Of a DNA stretch of 64,000 nt, positions 1 through 12,221 are shown piece after piece. Origin of the DNA: Iris pallida (lineage: Eukaryota; Streptophyta; Magnoliopsida; Asparagales; Iridaceae). The position numbers were made by a program, and so were the translations under genes. The notes beneath the pieces were generated by a model. The model saw only the letters and a program-made list of their open reading frames with translations. It ran no database searches and was not told the DNA's origin. Within the stretch, counting starts at the first letter, position 1. Every line of letters begins with the position of its first letter. The stretch is from NCBI GenBank assembly GCA_029216955.1, contig JANAVB010004046.1, positions 1 through 64,000 of the forward strand. The letters run 5' to 3'.

Positions 1-1278
1 GTATCTCGGGAGCATTGACAGTTAGACATATATCAGTCCAACCAAAATCGAAGATCCCATTCTCAAACACCAATCCCTAACCAACATTAACATTAAACTA
101 TTCCATATGTAAACAAATTAATATGGCAATTTAATCAGGAAAAAAAAATGGTTTTGAAAACACATTAAACTCAGAAATCGTAAAATAGGAACACAGTATC
201 AGTAATTTAGGGAATTTGAAATCGACAGGCAAAAACAAGTTAATATCCAATTTTAATGGTTGGTAATCAATAGTGTACGTGTAACAGTGTCGTAGGTGTA
301 TCCCTGTGTCAAAGAACTGGACACAACGTGTCCAAAACAAAATAAACACACACGAGTGCACAGGACAGTGCACAGCGTTGTGCACGTGTGCACGCGTGTC
401 CCACGCACGACACAGGGCACGACACGACTAGTGCTCGTGCCTACGTGTTCGCCCCACATAGGGCTACACATGTGTCGCCCTGCACAGTGTCAACGTATCC
501 CAGTGTCGTGTCAAATGGCGCATATCAGAGACACGAAAAACGCGTGCACAGTGTTGGGCAAAACACGTGAACACGCGATTTCTCCGTGCACACACATCGA
601 GGTCACACGAAATTTTGTGGGTCTCGTGTCAGTCATTAGGACAACACGTGTACCAAGTTTTGTGGCCTGAGTCGCCGTGTCGTGTCCGCTAGGACGCCCG
701 AGCAGCAGGACACTGCACGACAGTGTCGTACAGCGTGTTCGTATCCATTTTGGACACGGACACGGCTCTAAAACGTGCTCAGTGTGATAGATTCGTGATC
801 AGCATACCAAGGGATTCAAAATCATGTAATTAGTTTTTGAAAATAATGCTATTTAATTCTCACAAGCATTTCATGAAAGAAGTTACATACCCTATGACAC
901 GTGTCCGATACGGACACCAAACGGACACGAAACCCTCCCAAATTCGGGGTACAGCTAGGGGACACCTAAACCTAGCCTAATATGCAAAGAAATCAAAATA
1001 ATAATGCAATTTAAAGGGTTTTACCTATAGGTGCAATTTGCAAGAAAAGGCTTCAAATGGGGGGTGTTCTTCTTGATGGCCAAATGCTCCAAATGAGCCC
1101 AAAGCTGAGATTAACCTCCAGAATTATAAAATATACAGAAATTAGAACCTATTGCAAAAAGGCTTGGATTAAAAAGGAATTAAAATAGATTTATGGGGAT
1201 TTTTGGAAGGGGGACAATACCTTTTCTTTTCTCCAAGTGTTGGAATGATAAAAAGAGGTAAGCCCTAATGAATAAGTG

Positions 1279-1286
1279 TTTAAATA
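1279..1286 (-). promoter_or_regulatory. Putative TATA box of LTR A
   Basis: Reads TATTTAAA on the minus strand. A TTAAATA-type site occupies the same relative place in the LTRs of C (26187 and 34409) and D (35566), always followed by the block upstream of the leader. Assignment rests on composition and shared position, not on transcript data. Confidence 0.45.
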
Positions 1287-1550
1287 GGGTGGGGATCCCT
1301 ATGTGGCTAGTCATTTAGGGTTTGGTTAGGGTTAGGGCTTCTAGTTATGGGCCATGGGCCAAGTTATAAGTCATTGAGTCATGAAATCATAAGTCATTTC
1401 ATTAAACCATAAATCATGAAATAATTTCACTCAAACTAATCCTCCTATTCCAAAATTAGTCTCTAATAACTAAAAGTAGGTTAACCTAAGTTAGACTAGG
1501 GTTACCATAGCTAGGGTTAGGTTCTAGGCTAGTCCACTAGGTCTCAACAA

Positions 1551-1562
1551 GTCAAAGTCAAC
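1551..1562 (-). promoter_or_regulatory. Tandem W-box-like module in U3 of LTR A
   Basis: gtcaaagtcaac reads GTTGACTTTGAC on the minus strand, two TTGAC cores as bound by plant WRKY factors. It lies about 270 bases upstream of the TATA-like site. The same 12-mer lies 224-290 bases upstream of the TATA-like site in the LTRs of C and D. Confidence 0.4.
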
Positions 1563-1862
1563 TAGAATTCACCAATTCATTAAATTAATTAAAAATTCAA
1601 ATAAGCCAAAATGATCAAAATACTCCTAGGCTAAAAATGATAATTAAATCATCCTAATGACATGGTTAGGCTCTAGGTCATGCAGTCACTAGGGTTTCAC
1701 TGACAGCACATCAAAATCATAAGTTATGACTCAAAGCAGTTTTTAAATAGTTTAAAAATTATTAAAAATCACCAAAAATCATAATGTGAATTAAATATCA
1801 ATAATTATTATTATAATTACAAAATTTCAAAAATACCCTTATCTGGAAAACTGGGTGTTACA

Positions 1863-3020
1863 AGTAGACTCTCCTGGCGAGTGATGCTTCCATGCCACGC
1901 GAACCAACGGTATAGATTGATTCCGTAACACCTTCAATCGATGATCAAGGATACCTACCGGTTGCTCTTGGTACGACAAGCTCGGTCCAAACGTGATTTT
2001 GGAGTGATCGAGCACATGACTGCTGTCTTCCACGTACCTCCTCAGCTGAGACACGTAAAATATGTCATGTACTTCCTCTAGCGACGGTGGCAATGCCAAT
2101 CTGTAGGCAACCTCTCCAACATGTTCTAAGACATCGAAAGGGCCAATGTATCTTGGGCTCAACTTTCCATGTCCTCCGAATCGAATCGTGCCTCTAGTGG
2201 AGGATATCTTCAACAATACATGGTCGCCTTCCTTGAACTCAAAGGGTCGACGATGATTATCTGCCCACTGCTTCTGTTGATCCTGTGCTGCTCGTAGGTG
2301 GTCCTGTATCTTCTTTATCTTTTCTACTGTGCTCAAAACTAACTCGGATCCCAATATCTGTCGCTCTTCGATGTTGCTCCAACAGATAGGAGATCGACAC
2401 TTCCTACCATATAATACTTCAAACGGAGCCATCTGGATGCTCGCTTGATAGCTATTGTTGTAGAAAAACTCCACAAGATGAAGGTGGTCTTCCCATGATC
2501 TACCAAAGTCAAACATACATGCTCTCAACATATCTTCTAGTGTCTGAATAGTACGCTCTGACTAGCCGTCTGTTTGCGGGTGGTACGCCGTGCTAAACAT
2601 CAAACGCGTACCCAAACTTTCTTGTATACTCCTCCAAAAGTGCGAGGTGAATCTCGAGTCACGGTACGATACGATACTAACTGGGACACCATATAGCTTC
2701 ACTATTTGCTTCATATACATATCCGCTAAAACTTTTGTAGAGTGCCCTACTCTAAAAGGTAAGAAATGGGCCGATTTGGTAAGTCTATCAACGATCACCC
2801 ATACCGCATCTCGTCCCCTAGGACTCCGAGGAAATCCTATGACGAAGTCCATCGTAATGTGCTCCCACTTCCGCTTGGGAATGGGTAGCGGCTGCAATAG
2901 TCCGGCCATCCTCTGGTGCTCGACCTTCACTTGTTGGCAAACCAAACACTTGGCCACGAAACGAGCTACCTCCTGCTTCATTCTGTGCCACCAATAATAC
3001 TGTCGTAAGTCCCGGTACAT
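1863..3020 (-). pseudogene. Element A integrase with chromodomain-like tail, broken
   Basis: Integrase of a Ty3/gypsy chromovirus, read in two large pieces (3020-2562 and 2531-1839). Visible in order are the end of the zinc-binding part (CLVCQQVK), the catalytic core (MDFVIGFPRS, VIVDRLTKSAHFL), AYHPQTDG followed by a stop and [11 protein letters not shown], the GPY-like RYIGPFDVLE, and LVRVAWKHHSPGEST of the chromodomain-like end. The usual SDRD reads SYRD, so the second catalytic aspartate is lost. The end is cut: the last codons run straight into the LTR terminus, and the polypurine tract and about 140 bases found in B, C and E are absent. EFKEGDH reads through without the intron seen in C and E. 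Confidence 0.85.
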
Positions 3021-5145
3021 CTTAATTCCTCCGGAATGAATAGAGTAGTCGAACTGTGCGCTTCTGCCATCAACTCCAGTCGTAGCTCTCTATTAGGAAC
3101 ATAAATACGATCACCACATCATAATATCCCATCGGAATGAATTCTCAATCCCGTCTGCTCTCCTGCTTCAGTCCTCTCTTTAAGCCATCGAAATCTAACA
3201 TCCGTAGACAATGTCGCCTTGATCCGATCTACTAATGATGATTGCACTTAGAGATTGGCTAATACGCCATCTGTTTCGGGCAATACTACCTCAATACCAA
3301 GTTGCTGCAAGTCTCTAATCAACTCCTTCTACGTAGTCAAGAAGTGTGCCATGGGCTTACGGTTTAATACGTCTGTCACAACATTAGCCTTGTCGGGATG
3401 ATAATGTAGCTCGATCTCGTAATCCTTCATCAACTCCAACCAATGTCATTATCGTATATTCAACTCTTTTTGTGTAAACACGTACTTGAGGCTCTTATGA
3501 TCAGTGTAGTTATCAACCTTCTCCCCATACAAGAAGTTTTTCCATAGCTTCAAAGCAAAGATAACCGCTACGAGCTCTAGATCTTGGGTCGGATAATTCT
3601 TCTCATGCACCCTCAAATGTCTCTATGCGTATGCTACTACATGACCATGCTGCATCAATACGCATCCTAATCCCTTTTTGGATGCATCACTATATATCAT
3701 AAATCCTTCCGACCCGATGGTAGTGTCAAGATAGGTGCAGCGGTCAAGCGCTTCTTCAACTCATCAAAAGCGACTCGACACTCATCTGTCCATACAAACT
3801 CCTGATCCTTGCAAGTGAGTCGAGTAATAGGCTCCACTATTCGATAGAAATCTTCTACGAACCTTCGGTAATAACCCGTAAGTCCAAGAAAACTTCTCAC
3901 CTTGGAAGCTGATGTAGAAGTGGGTCATGCCTTGACTGCTGTAATCTTCTCCGGATCTACTGATATGCTATCTCCAGTAATGATGTATCCAAGAAATGAT
4001 ACTTCTTTGAGAAAGAACTCACAATTGCTAATCTTCGCTTAAAGTCGTTCGTTCTTCAATGTTCTCAAAACAATCCATAGATGCTGCTCATGCTCCTCTT
4101 GACTCTTGGAGTAAATCAAGATATCATCTATAAAGACGACTACAAATTTGTCCAAGTACTGGTGAAAGATCTTGTTCATTAAATTTTTGAAGACTGCGGG
4201 AGCGTTGGTCAAACAGAAAGGCATGACCAAAAACTAGTAGTGTCCATACCTCGATCAAAAAGTCGTCTTCGTAATGTCTTCCTTTCGAACCTTCAGTTGG
4301 TGATAGCCAGATCGTAAGTCAATCTTGGAGAATACTTTTGCTCCACTCAGTTGATCAAATAGATCGTCTATGCACGGTAAGGGGTACTTGTTCTTCATCG
4401 TCACTGCATTCAAAGCTCTGTAATCGATACACATGTGCACTGTCCTATCTTTCTTTGGCACAAAAAGTACGGAAGCTTCCTATGGTGACGCATTGGCACG
4501 AATAAAGCCTTTGCCAATAAGTCGTCAATCTGCGTCTTCATCTCTACCAACTCCTTGGGTGCCAGACGATACACTCGAGATGAAATAGGCTCGGCTTTGG
4601 GAATAAGCTCAATAGAAAACTCAATGTCTCGATCGGGTGGTAGTCCTGGAAAATCCTCAAGGAATATATCCTCGAACACAGTGATGACAGGGTGCTGAGG
4701 GGTGTCATGCATCATCATGTGAGTCCCCAATGTGGGTGCATCACAACTCTCTCCTTCTTCTTTGGTAAACTCGAACTTTGTCGTATTTGGTGGTCTAAAG
4801 ACGATAATGCCCCTATGGCAGTCTATGAGGGCAAAATGCTGGCTCAACCAGTCCATTTTGAGAACCACGTCGAATGTAGGCATAGGGAATACAAGAAGTC
4901 GCACTTTCATCTCTCTACCACGTATCACTACAGGACAAAGTCTACAAGCACCACTAACAGGTATAATTCCTCCTTAAGTGAGGATTCTAACATTTCTAGA
5001 TAAGGGTGTGATAGGAATATTGTGTCTAGTAGAAAAACTAGTGGCTATGAATGAATGAGTGGGTCCAGTGTCAAACAAGGTAATGGCAGGAAATGAAGCA
5101 ACTAAAACTATACCTGTTATGACCTCTGCCTCTGTCTCTATATCT
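3021..5145 (-). pseudogene. Element A protease, reverse transcriptase and RNase H, decayed
   Basis: Remnants of the pol polyprotein. The protease active site DTG is encoded at 5064-5072 (LFDTGPTHSF). RT follows with [62 protein letters not shown] and the catalytic FIDDI at 4120-4134, then FLGLTGYYRRFVEDF leading to RNase H. The frame breaks near 4500 (frameshift after DDLLAKALFVP), and stops accumulate at 4254, 4236, 4037 and throughout the RNase H portion (3690-3060). It is older and more decayed than B or C. Confidence 0.85.
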
Positions 5146-6245
5146 TCAATAGCAAATAAAAATGCCTGCCCAAAATTTTATCCTGTACTCTGAGCTCTGG
5201 CCTTGTTGTACTGTGCACCTTGGGAAGGCAATGGTGGGCGGGGTGCTCCTGCTGCTGGTCGGGGAGCTGGGGGTGCTGAAGCTGTAGGCCTCATGGCCTG
5301 ATGGGCATGTACTGATGCTCTCTGCTCGGGGCAATCTCTGGCCAAGTATTGTCCCGATCCATACCTCATACATAATCCTAAACGAAGTCAACAGTCATCT
5401 CCGAAATAACCCTACTTTCCACAAAAGTGGCAAGTGGGCTTCTGGTAGGGTGTAGTCCTCTACTGGTACTGTCCTGTGGTCTTCACGATAGGTCCTCCCT
5501 AAGTAGCTCAGGCTGGTGTAACTACTGGTGTATTGCATCTCGATGTCTGCTGCTGCTCCTTGCAAAGAATCTCCTGAGCAGGAGCTTCTTCCAAGACAAC
5601 AGAATAGAAGACTCGAGAATGCATAGTCGTATAAGACTTGAGCTCTGGTGCAAGCCCCTGATGGAATCTCCTTGCCTTTTCTAATTCTGTCGGGATCAGT
5701 CCCACACCAAATCTACTTAGGTGATTGAATTCTGAGTCATACTCATCAACCGTCATATTTCTTTGCTTCGGATTAAGGAATTGGTCGTATAGACTGTCTC
5801 GAACATGGATGGGAAATAATATCTCATAAAATGCATCATAGAACTGCTTCCAGGTGATCTCAGTACCTAATCGTCTCTCTTCTGCTTTTCACCAGTGGTG
5901 AGCATTATCTTCTAACAGTAGGTCCACTGCTGTCAACCAATCTCGAACTGGCAACTGGGATGCCTTCAGTAGTATCTCTGTACTAATAAGCCATTGTGAC
6001 ACCTCTAGTGGCTTCTCTGTTCCTCTGAAGGGCTTGAGGTTCATGTCTGTAAAGTTCTTGATAGTGCCTTCATAAGGATGCAAAGTCGGTGCTGGTGCTG
6101 TTACCGGTGCCGGGGGTGGAGGTGGAGGTCTAGCCAATGATGTCATCATAGTCTGTCTCATCAGCTCAGTCTGCTGCCACTGAGCCTGCATCATGACATA
6201 CATGAACTGGGAAGTAGGGCTCTCATCGGTCGGTGGTGGAGGCAT
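5146..6245 (-). pseudogene. Element A gag, broken
   Basis: The capsid-like retrotransposon gag region is seen in YEGTIKNFTDMNLKPFRGTE, then NMTVDEYDSEFNHLSRF and FHQGLAPELKSY, in frames open at 6245-5889 and 5756-5508. A zinc knuckle follows as CHFCGK-stop-GYFGDDC, where the usual histidine is tyrosine and a stop interrupts the motif. The N-terminal part is proline-rich. Several stops follow before the protease. The true start is uncertain, since an open stretch continues up to about 6500. Confidence 0.75.
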
Positions 6246-6725
6246 CTGAGGTCCCGACTGTGGTGGAAATTACTGAGGGAATGGTGGTGGTGTAGGTAGT
6301 GGTACATTCCCTTTCGGTGGCACGGTAGTGGTCAGCCCAGCTTGGCTGACTGGGGTGCCGTAATCTCTGGATACACCGTCGTCGGTGTCGTAGTAGGTTG
6401 CGACTGTCCTGGCTAGTATGGTGTCACCGGAGTCATCGGAGGATTCTGTTCCTCTTGGGTGGCCGCATCTCTAGAGGTGATGGCCAAGATGGATGTGCGT
6501 CCGCTCCTTAGATTCTTACTGTTGGCACGAGAAAGAATAGGATGATATTAGGAGAGGTCAAGTATGAGGTAAATCAAATAATCAATGAAAATTCGAAAAG
6601 ATTGGAAGTCAAGGAAGATAGCAGTTCTGGATGAGATACTGTTCTTATTCCAATATGCAGGCTTGTTAGGCACAGTCGTGTAACCCAACAATATTTTCTG
6701 ACCAGCATGGGCCACCATAAAAATA
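6246..6725 (-). other. Element A leader with conserved post-LTR motif
   Basis: Non-coding or N-terminal gag-like stretch between gag and the 5' LTR. At 6700-6717 the minus strand carries TGGTGGCCCATGCTGGTC, eight bases after the LTR end. Very similar motifs follow the LTRs of B, C and F, so this may be the primer-binding site or a packaging/leader signal. It does not match the common plant initiator-Met site TGGTATCAGAGC. Confidence 0.5.
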
Positions 6726-8020
6726 TGTAATACACCAGTCCCAAAATAAATTGGACCGAGTACGCGAACATGCCAGTTGCACATATACGAAGAATAATCC
6801 AATATATAAAATTCTCGTATACATGTATAAGCTGTATAATAAATCATCAAAGGCCAGAATAATATAATCTAATCTCATCACAGCTCAATACAGAAGATAA
6901 TAAAGTCCAGATAATAAATGAGCATATTAAAAGATAGTCGGGTGAACATACTCACTCCAAACAGCTATAAAAAAAATAGTCTCACAAGATCGGAGTCCAA
7001 CCTCCGCAAAATATAAAGAAAAGAGAGGTACAAATATCCACTAATGTCTCAAATAAGAAATAGACTAGAAATCAGTAGGTACTGACTCGTCATCAATGTA
7101 TGAAGGATCCAAAGCCGCTCCATACTTCTGCAGGAAGTTGTCTAATCCTGGAATATAACCAGGTCCTCAGCAGGACGTAATAAGATACAAGAAAATACCA
7201 TACCGTATAAACTGTGATATATAATTTAAAATAAAGGGGATGCATGCAATAGGATTCCTGACCAGTCTACTGTGAACATGTAGTTGAGATATAATCCTTC
7301 GACGCATGAGCCCTGGCTGTAAATAGGATCTAGTATAGTCCCCACTTGGGCACCAGTGACCTAAGCGCATGACGTTCAAAAATGACAGTGGCCAGCCTGA
7401 GAGGATAATTATATCCGTATCTCCAGCGGAGCTTCCGGGTTACAGGGGAAGTGTAATCAAAGCCCATACGTCAGGTATTGTTCTCCCTACCCAATGTCTA
7501 GTATCATCATCTCCATGACCGATATGAACCTCTAGTAACTGGCAAGTCTTCTAGCATGCAATTCTATTGGCAGTTACTCCTATCCGTCGCACGCTCCATA
7601 CGTATCGGTGGCCAGCCGACTACGCGAGTATATATCCTATATGTGACTCACAATACATGGTAAAGAAAGTGTCGAGGCCGTATGAGATATACCAATACCT
7701 CATCAATAATGGGTGGTCACTAGATTAAGTCAATCAAGAGAAATAAATAAAAGCAAAAAAATGACTGATAGAGTCGCATGCACCCAAGTGTGACTTGGAC
7801 GCACAGTTTTATAATATCAACAAATAAGAAATGCAAAAACTAACAACTAAAAATAAGAATATAATAATCACAAGGTAAGGTGGCAAGGTATCTTGCCTCG
7901 TGGTGCGAAGGTGGCAAGTCCAAGAATCACAATGTCAGCAACAAAAATGTCACAATCTCCAAACAACTCTGGATGTTGAAACAAACATCAAGAACGTGCT
8001 CGGAATAAGTGATATACCTA
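6726..8020 (-). repeat. 5' LTR of element A, first segment
   Basis: Begins tgtaatacacc right after the leader motif. It is interrupted at 8020 by element B and resumes at 17230. In reverse complement it is clearly related to plus-strand LTR F (60800-61757): both contain CTCCGCTGGAGATACGG, a GTGCCCAA.GGGGAC block and TTTTGGGACTGG near the end. It shows no similarity to the LTR on the other side of A (1-1862). Confidence 0.75.
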
Positions 8021-9664
8021 TGTCACGCCCCAGAACCAGAATACTGGAGAGCGGGGGTAGACACAGCCAGCTACGTATATTGAAATGGAAACCACCTCGA
8101 TATACGGTCACGGCTGTCTAGAAATATGAGGGTTTACTACAGGCCAACAGTCTCTTATGGTCATGAACAAGCCTAATGTCTCAATCACAAGAAAGTAAGT
8201 AAGGTCGCAAGATGTATGATCATTAAATATACAATAATAAGGCGTCCCAAATATTATATATTCAGCCGATCATGAAGCTAGTCGTACAAAATGCGAGGAC
8301 TAGCAAGAGTTAAGTCATACATGATCAATCCTAGGATTTGTTAATCATGTGTACAGCCCGTAGGCAGACAGTAAGTAAAAGTGCATCGAGCTAACAGGTG
8401 CTCGTCGGCTAAACGTCTCAAAAGAATAACTTTACAATAGAGTGAGCGAAACAAAATAGAAAACCCACTCGTAGCCCGGGTTCCTTTTAGTCGCCACCAT
8501 CGGGCTGGAGGTTCGAAAGATCCTCGGGAGCTGCTCCGAAATCTGGCCACACAAAACCAGCTGGGTCAACCCCAGAAAGAGCAAGTGCCACAAGGGTACC
8601 ACGAAATAAGAACAAAAGCCAGCAATCAGCACAAGAAAATATAATATTAAGACTAGAATTACGAAAACATGTCAGGATGATATACGATGAGATAACCATG
8701 GAACTATTCCGATAGCCAGGTTACAACCCGTAAACCAAACAAGGACCGGGGTTGTAACCCTTCATCTGAACAGAACTTGGTTTTCCACTATTTATCGGCA
8801 AGATAATAATAATGCAGGAAATCAAGACGGGGAGCAACCTTGTACTGGATCAAGACATGGCTAGACTGGTTATACCTCATTCAATCAATCACGGCCAAGC
8901 AGATACTACGGCTTACTACTTTAACTAACTAGGGTTATCACAAGCCTAATTACTAACAAGATGCAGTGAGATTGTTCCACAGCCACAAGCCCTGCAGACC
9001 ATCCAGGTTACCCAGGTCGAAAGTTAGGGGTTGAATTCAGGTGGGTACATCGCCCAGAAGACAAATATACCCTTAGGTGACTTAGAAAGTGCAACACGCG
9101 ACGGTGTGCTGGAAATGTGCCCTACTCGACGGCAGGCTACAGATCCCAAGAGCGCCCAGGTAACGGGATTGCCTGTAGCTGTGTCATCTCTTCATGACTA
9201 ATGTGTTATTCTAGTTATTAACCTTAATCTATTTTAGTAGGTACTCCTGACCGTGGTACTCAGGAGTCCCATCCTAGACATGATGCAAGACAGGACAAGT
9301 GGATTTTACAAGCAAGCAAGAAAGAACTACCCACGGTGTCAAGACAGGTCAAGTTAAATTATCAAGATAAATCATGTCAGGGTACTTGTCGGAAGTGTGC
9401 CACGACAGGCCACCATCATGTCAGGTTGGTCATGTCAGGAGTGCACCACTACGGGTCACTGTCGTGTTATGCTAGTTCCTTGTCATACCATGCCATGTAA
9501 AATAGTCATTCCAAACATATTAAGTAAAATCAAGTTCATGACAAAAGGCGTAAGGATATAAAATGGACGTAAAATATCTATCAATATATAGGGCTATAGA
9601 AGAGCCAAGCTTAAAGAAATAAGACCAAAACTCCAAGAGCCAATGGGTTAAACAAGGGGTCAGG

Positions 9665-10045
9665 GGAGCAGCGTACAAAAGTCATGCACGCTGAAAGAGC
9701 TGCGTACGTGAAAAAGTCACGCACGCCAGAGAGCAGTGTAGGTGAAAGGTCACGCACACTACAGAGAGCTGCGTGGGTGAAAAGTCACGCACGCTGAGAG
9801 AGCAGCGTAGGTGAAAAGTCACGCACGCTGAGAGAGCGACATAGGTAAAAAGTCACGCACACTGAGAGAGCAGCGTAGGTGAAAACTCACGCATGCTACA
9901 GAGAGCAACGTAGGTGAAAAGTCATGCACGCTACAGAGAGCAGCGTAGGTGAAAAGTCACGCACGCTTCAGAGAGAAGCGTAGGTGAAAAGTCACGCATG
10001 TTTCAGAGAGCAGCGTAGGTGAAAAGTCACGCACGCTGAAAGAGA
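9665..10045. repeat. Tandem array of 34-36-bp units in B LTR
   Basis: About 11 units of the form agcgtaggtgaaaagtcacg followed by cacgct and a short gaga linker. Each unit has self-complementary ends (AGCGT/ACGCT), so it can fold into a short hairpin. The same array with 11 units lies in the other LTR (16100-16480). Confidence 0.9.
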
Positions 10046-10560
10046 CACGCTTCCAACAGGAAGCGTACCCAAGTCTGCATACGCACGCTAAAGAGTGCGT
10101 GCAGCTCAGTGTGCGTAAGCTAAACAGCTCTGCACACTGCTCACTGTCTTCTCCAAACAGTAAGAACACCATGGTTGAACTCAAGGCTACACAGCATCAT
10201 AACTTAGCCATCCGAACTCCAAATCCGGATTTCCAAAGTTCCAATTTGGGTGGAATTGAATGCTCTTCCACATGGAAATATCAAAACTCATAGAAAACCA
10301 ACTAAAATAGATCAAAACATGCAAAAATCCAAAAATAGGAAGACTTAGATCTAGAACAATGGAGGCTCCAAATCACAAAATGCCAAGAACTAATGTTGAT
10401 TACCATGTCCTAATCTATCAAATGGACAAATAAAAGAGGGTTCTCATGTAGTGGCAAGATGCACTTGCCTAGGGTTGGGAGAGTTGTGTAGAGGAAGGAG
10501 AAGAAGAAGAAGAAGGAAATAAATGGTGGTGGTAATGAAGAGAAAGAGTGGTTGGTGGTG

Positions 10561-10567
10561 TTATAAA
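10561..10567 (-). promoter_or_regulatory. Putative TATA box of B LTR
   Basis: TTTATAA on the minus strand about 220 bases inside the LTR edge, also present at 17002-17008 in the 5' LTR. Below it in transcription direction comes a CTTCTTCTTCTT tract. The position fits a U3 promoter, but no other support is available. Confidence 0.35.
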
Positions 10568-10783
10568 GTGGAGGAGTTGTGGTGTGTTGAGGGGGAAACA
10601 TAGGGCTAGGGTGTTCCAACACAAAAAAAAACCGAACCAAACCAAACCATCCCCAATAAAACCGAGCCATGCCAAAACCAAAATACGAGAAATACCGAAA
10701 TTCCACAAGGTGAAAAAAAATAAAAATATATGTCAAAATCCAGATACGAGTATAAATACGAAATACGGAAAATGAGGGTGACA

Positions 10784-10798
10784 ACTCTACCCACCTTA
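10784..10798 (-). promoter_or_regulatory. Polypurine tract of element B
   Basis: On the minus strand AAGGTGGGTAGAGT lies immediately before the 3' LTR, preceded by AATTTCGAGGACGAAATTCT. This is the plus-strand primer site. The same block occurs next to the LTRs of C (26631) and E (58511). Confidence 0.8.
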
Positions 10799-10952
10799 AA
10801 AGAATTTCGTCCTCGAAATTTAATCAAGGAGCTAGAGATTGTCACGACAAGCTACACTAAGCACAGGCAAGTTACACTAAGCAGTTCAATCATACAATCA
10901 TGCAATGCAAGCAAGGAAGGGAAAATATAAGGCATAAGAAAGACATTATACC

Positions 10953-12221
10953 TCACGAGTCAAACAGGTAGGGATATCGCGATCGGATGTCGTCCTTACG
11001 CTCCCACGTTGACTCACCTAGAGAGTGATGACCCCAAGCAACACGGACTAATTTAATAGTCTTGTTCTTGAGTTTCTTCTCCCTCCGGTCCAATATAGAC
11101 ACGGGCCTCTCCTCATACAAAAGGTTGGTACCAATAACCAATTCCGAATGGTCTAGGATGTGGCTCGGGTCCGAAATATAACATCGTAATTGGGACACAT
11201 GGAATACATCATGCACCTCACTTAGCGACGGAGGAAGAGCGAGACGATAGGATACATCTCCTACTCGCTCTAGAATATCGAACGGCCCTATATACCTAGG
11301 ACTAAGCTTTTCCCGCACGCCGAAGCGAATGACGCCGCGATTAGGCAAGATCCTAAGGAATACATGGTCGCCGACAGCAAATTCTAAGGGACGTCGATGA
11401 GCATCGGCCCAATGGCGCTGGCGGTCCTGGGCAACTCGGAGGTGATCTCTGACCTTCCTGACTACTTCAACCGTCTGGGAAATCAATTCGGGTCCGAGCA
11501 TCTGCCTCTCCCCGACATCGTCCCATGCTAGCGGGGATCTGTACTTCCTGCCATAAAGAGCCTCGAAGGGTGCCATCTGGATACTGGCCTGATAACTGTT
11601 GTTATACAAGAATTCCACCAGGTGCAGATGATTCTCCTATGAACCACCGAAGTCAAGGGTACAGGATCTCAACATATCTTCAAGGGTCTGGATTGTGCGC
11701 TTTGACTGACCATCCGTCTGTGGGTGATAAGCTGAGCTGAATTGAAGGCGAGTCCCCAAACTCTTCTGCAAGCTGCGCCAAAAGTGTGATGTGAATCTTG
11801 AATCCCTGTCCGAGGTGATACCGACTAGCACACCGTGAAGCCTAACGATCTGCCTGAGATACATCTTTGCTAACTACGCCGTCGACTGTCCAACTCTGAA
11901 TAGGAGAAAGTGTGCTACCTTGGTAAGCATGTCCACAATTACCCAAATAGCATCTCTGCCGGTCGGAGATCTGGGCAATCCGGTCACGAAATCCATGGTT
12001 ATATGTTCCCATTTCCATTCTGGGATCGGTAAGGGTTGAAGAAGTCCAGCGGGCCTCTGATGTTCAGCTTTAACCTGTTGGCAAACCAAACACCGAGAGA
12101 CAAACCGGGCTATCTACCTCTTCATGCCATTCCACCAGAAATGCTGACGAATATCACGGTACATCTTCGTACCTCCCGGATGAATAGAATATTGTGAATT
12201 GTGGGCTTCTGCCATGACTTC
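10953..12221 (-). pseudogene. Element B integrase with chromodomain-like tail
   Basis: One reading frame broken by single stops. It contains the zinc-binding region ending in [14 protein letters not shown], the core [52 protein letters not shown] (catalytic D and E retained), RYIGPFDILERVGDVSYRLA, and LVRVAWGHHSLGESTWE with the end YPYLFDS. Stops sit where relatives have glutamine or tryptophan (near 11871, 11635, 12117 and 12222). LEFAVGDHV is continuous, so the intron of C and E is absent. Confidence 0.9.

Larger units (their letters stand above)
1..1862 (-). repeat. 3' LTR of gypsy element A (left end outside window)
   Basis: The segment ends in tgttaca directly before integrase remnants read on the minus strand, so it is the downstream LTR of that element. 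Internally it resembles the LTRs of C and D: a GTGTC/GACAC-rich block (about 280-780), the phrase tccgatacggacac near 905, a TATA-like site near 1280 and the module gtcaaagtcaac near 1551. Its terminal tgttaca differs from the tgaca of C and D. It does not match the LTR found on the other side of A, so A is probably a recombinant. No host gene lies here. Confidence 0.75.
8021..10783 (-). repeat. 3' LTR of element B
   Basis: 2763 bases. It matches the 5' LTR 15801-17224 at both ends, but contains about 1.34 kb (about 8157-9502) that the other copy lacks. The extra part is ordinary LTR sequence, so the 5' copy has a deletion rather than this copy an insertion. It carries the 34-36-bp tandem array at 9665-10045. 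Confidence 0.92.

Noticed and set aside
296..670. Open stretch of 124 codons in the left LTR
   Set aside because: Lies antisense in the GTGTC/GACAC-rich block, whose word bias suppresses stops; no protein similarity and no conservation in C or D.
9665..10045. CRISPR-like array
   Set aside because: Units are directly adjacent without unique spacers, vary in sequence, lie in an LTR of a plant element and have a second copy in the partner LTR.
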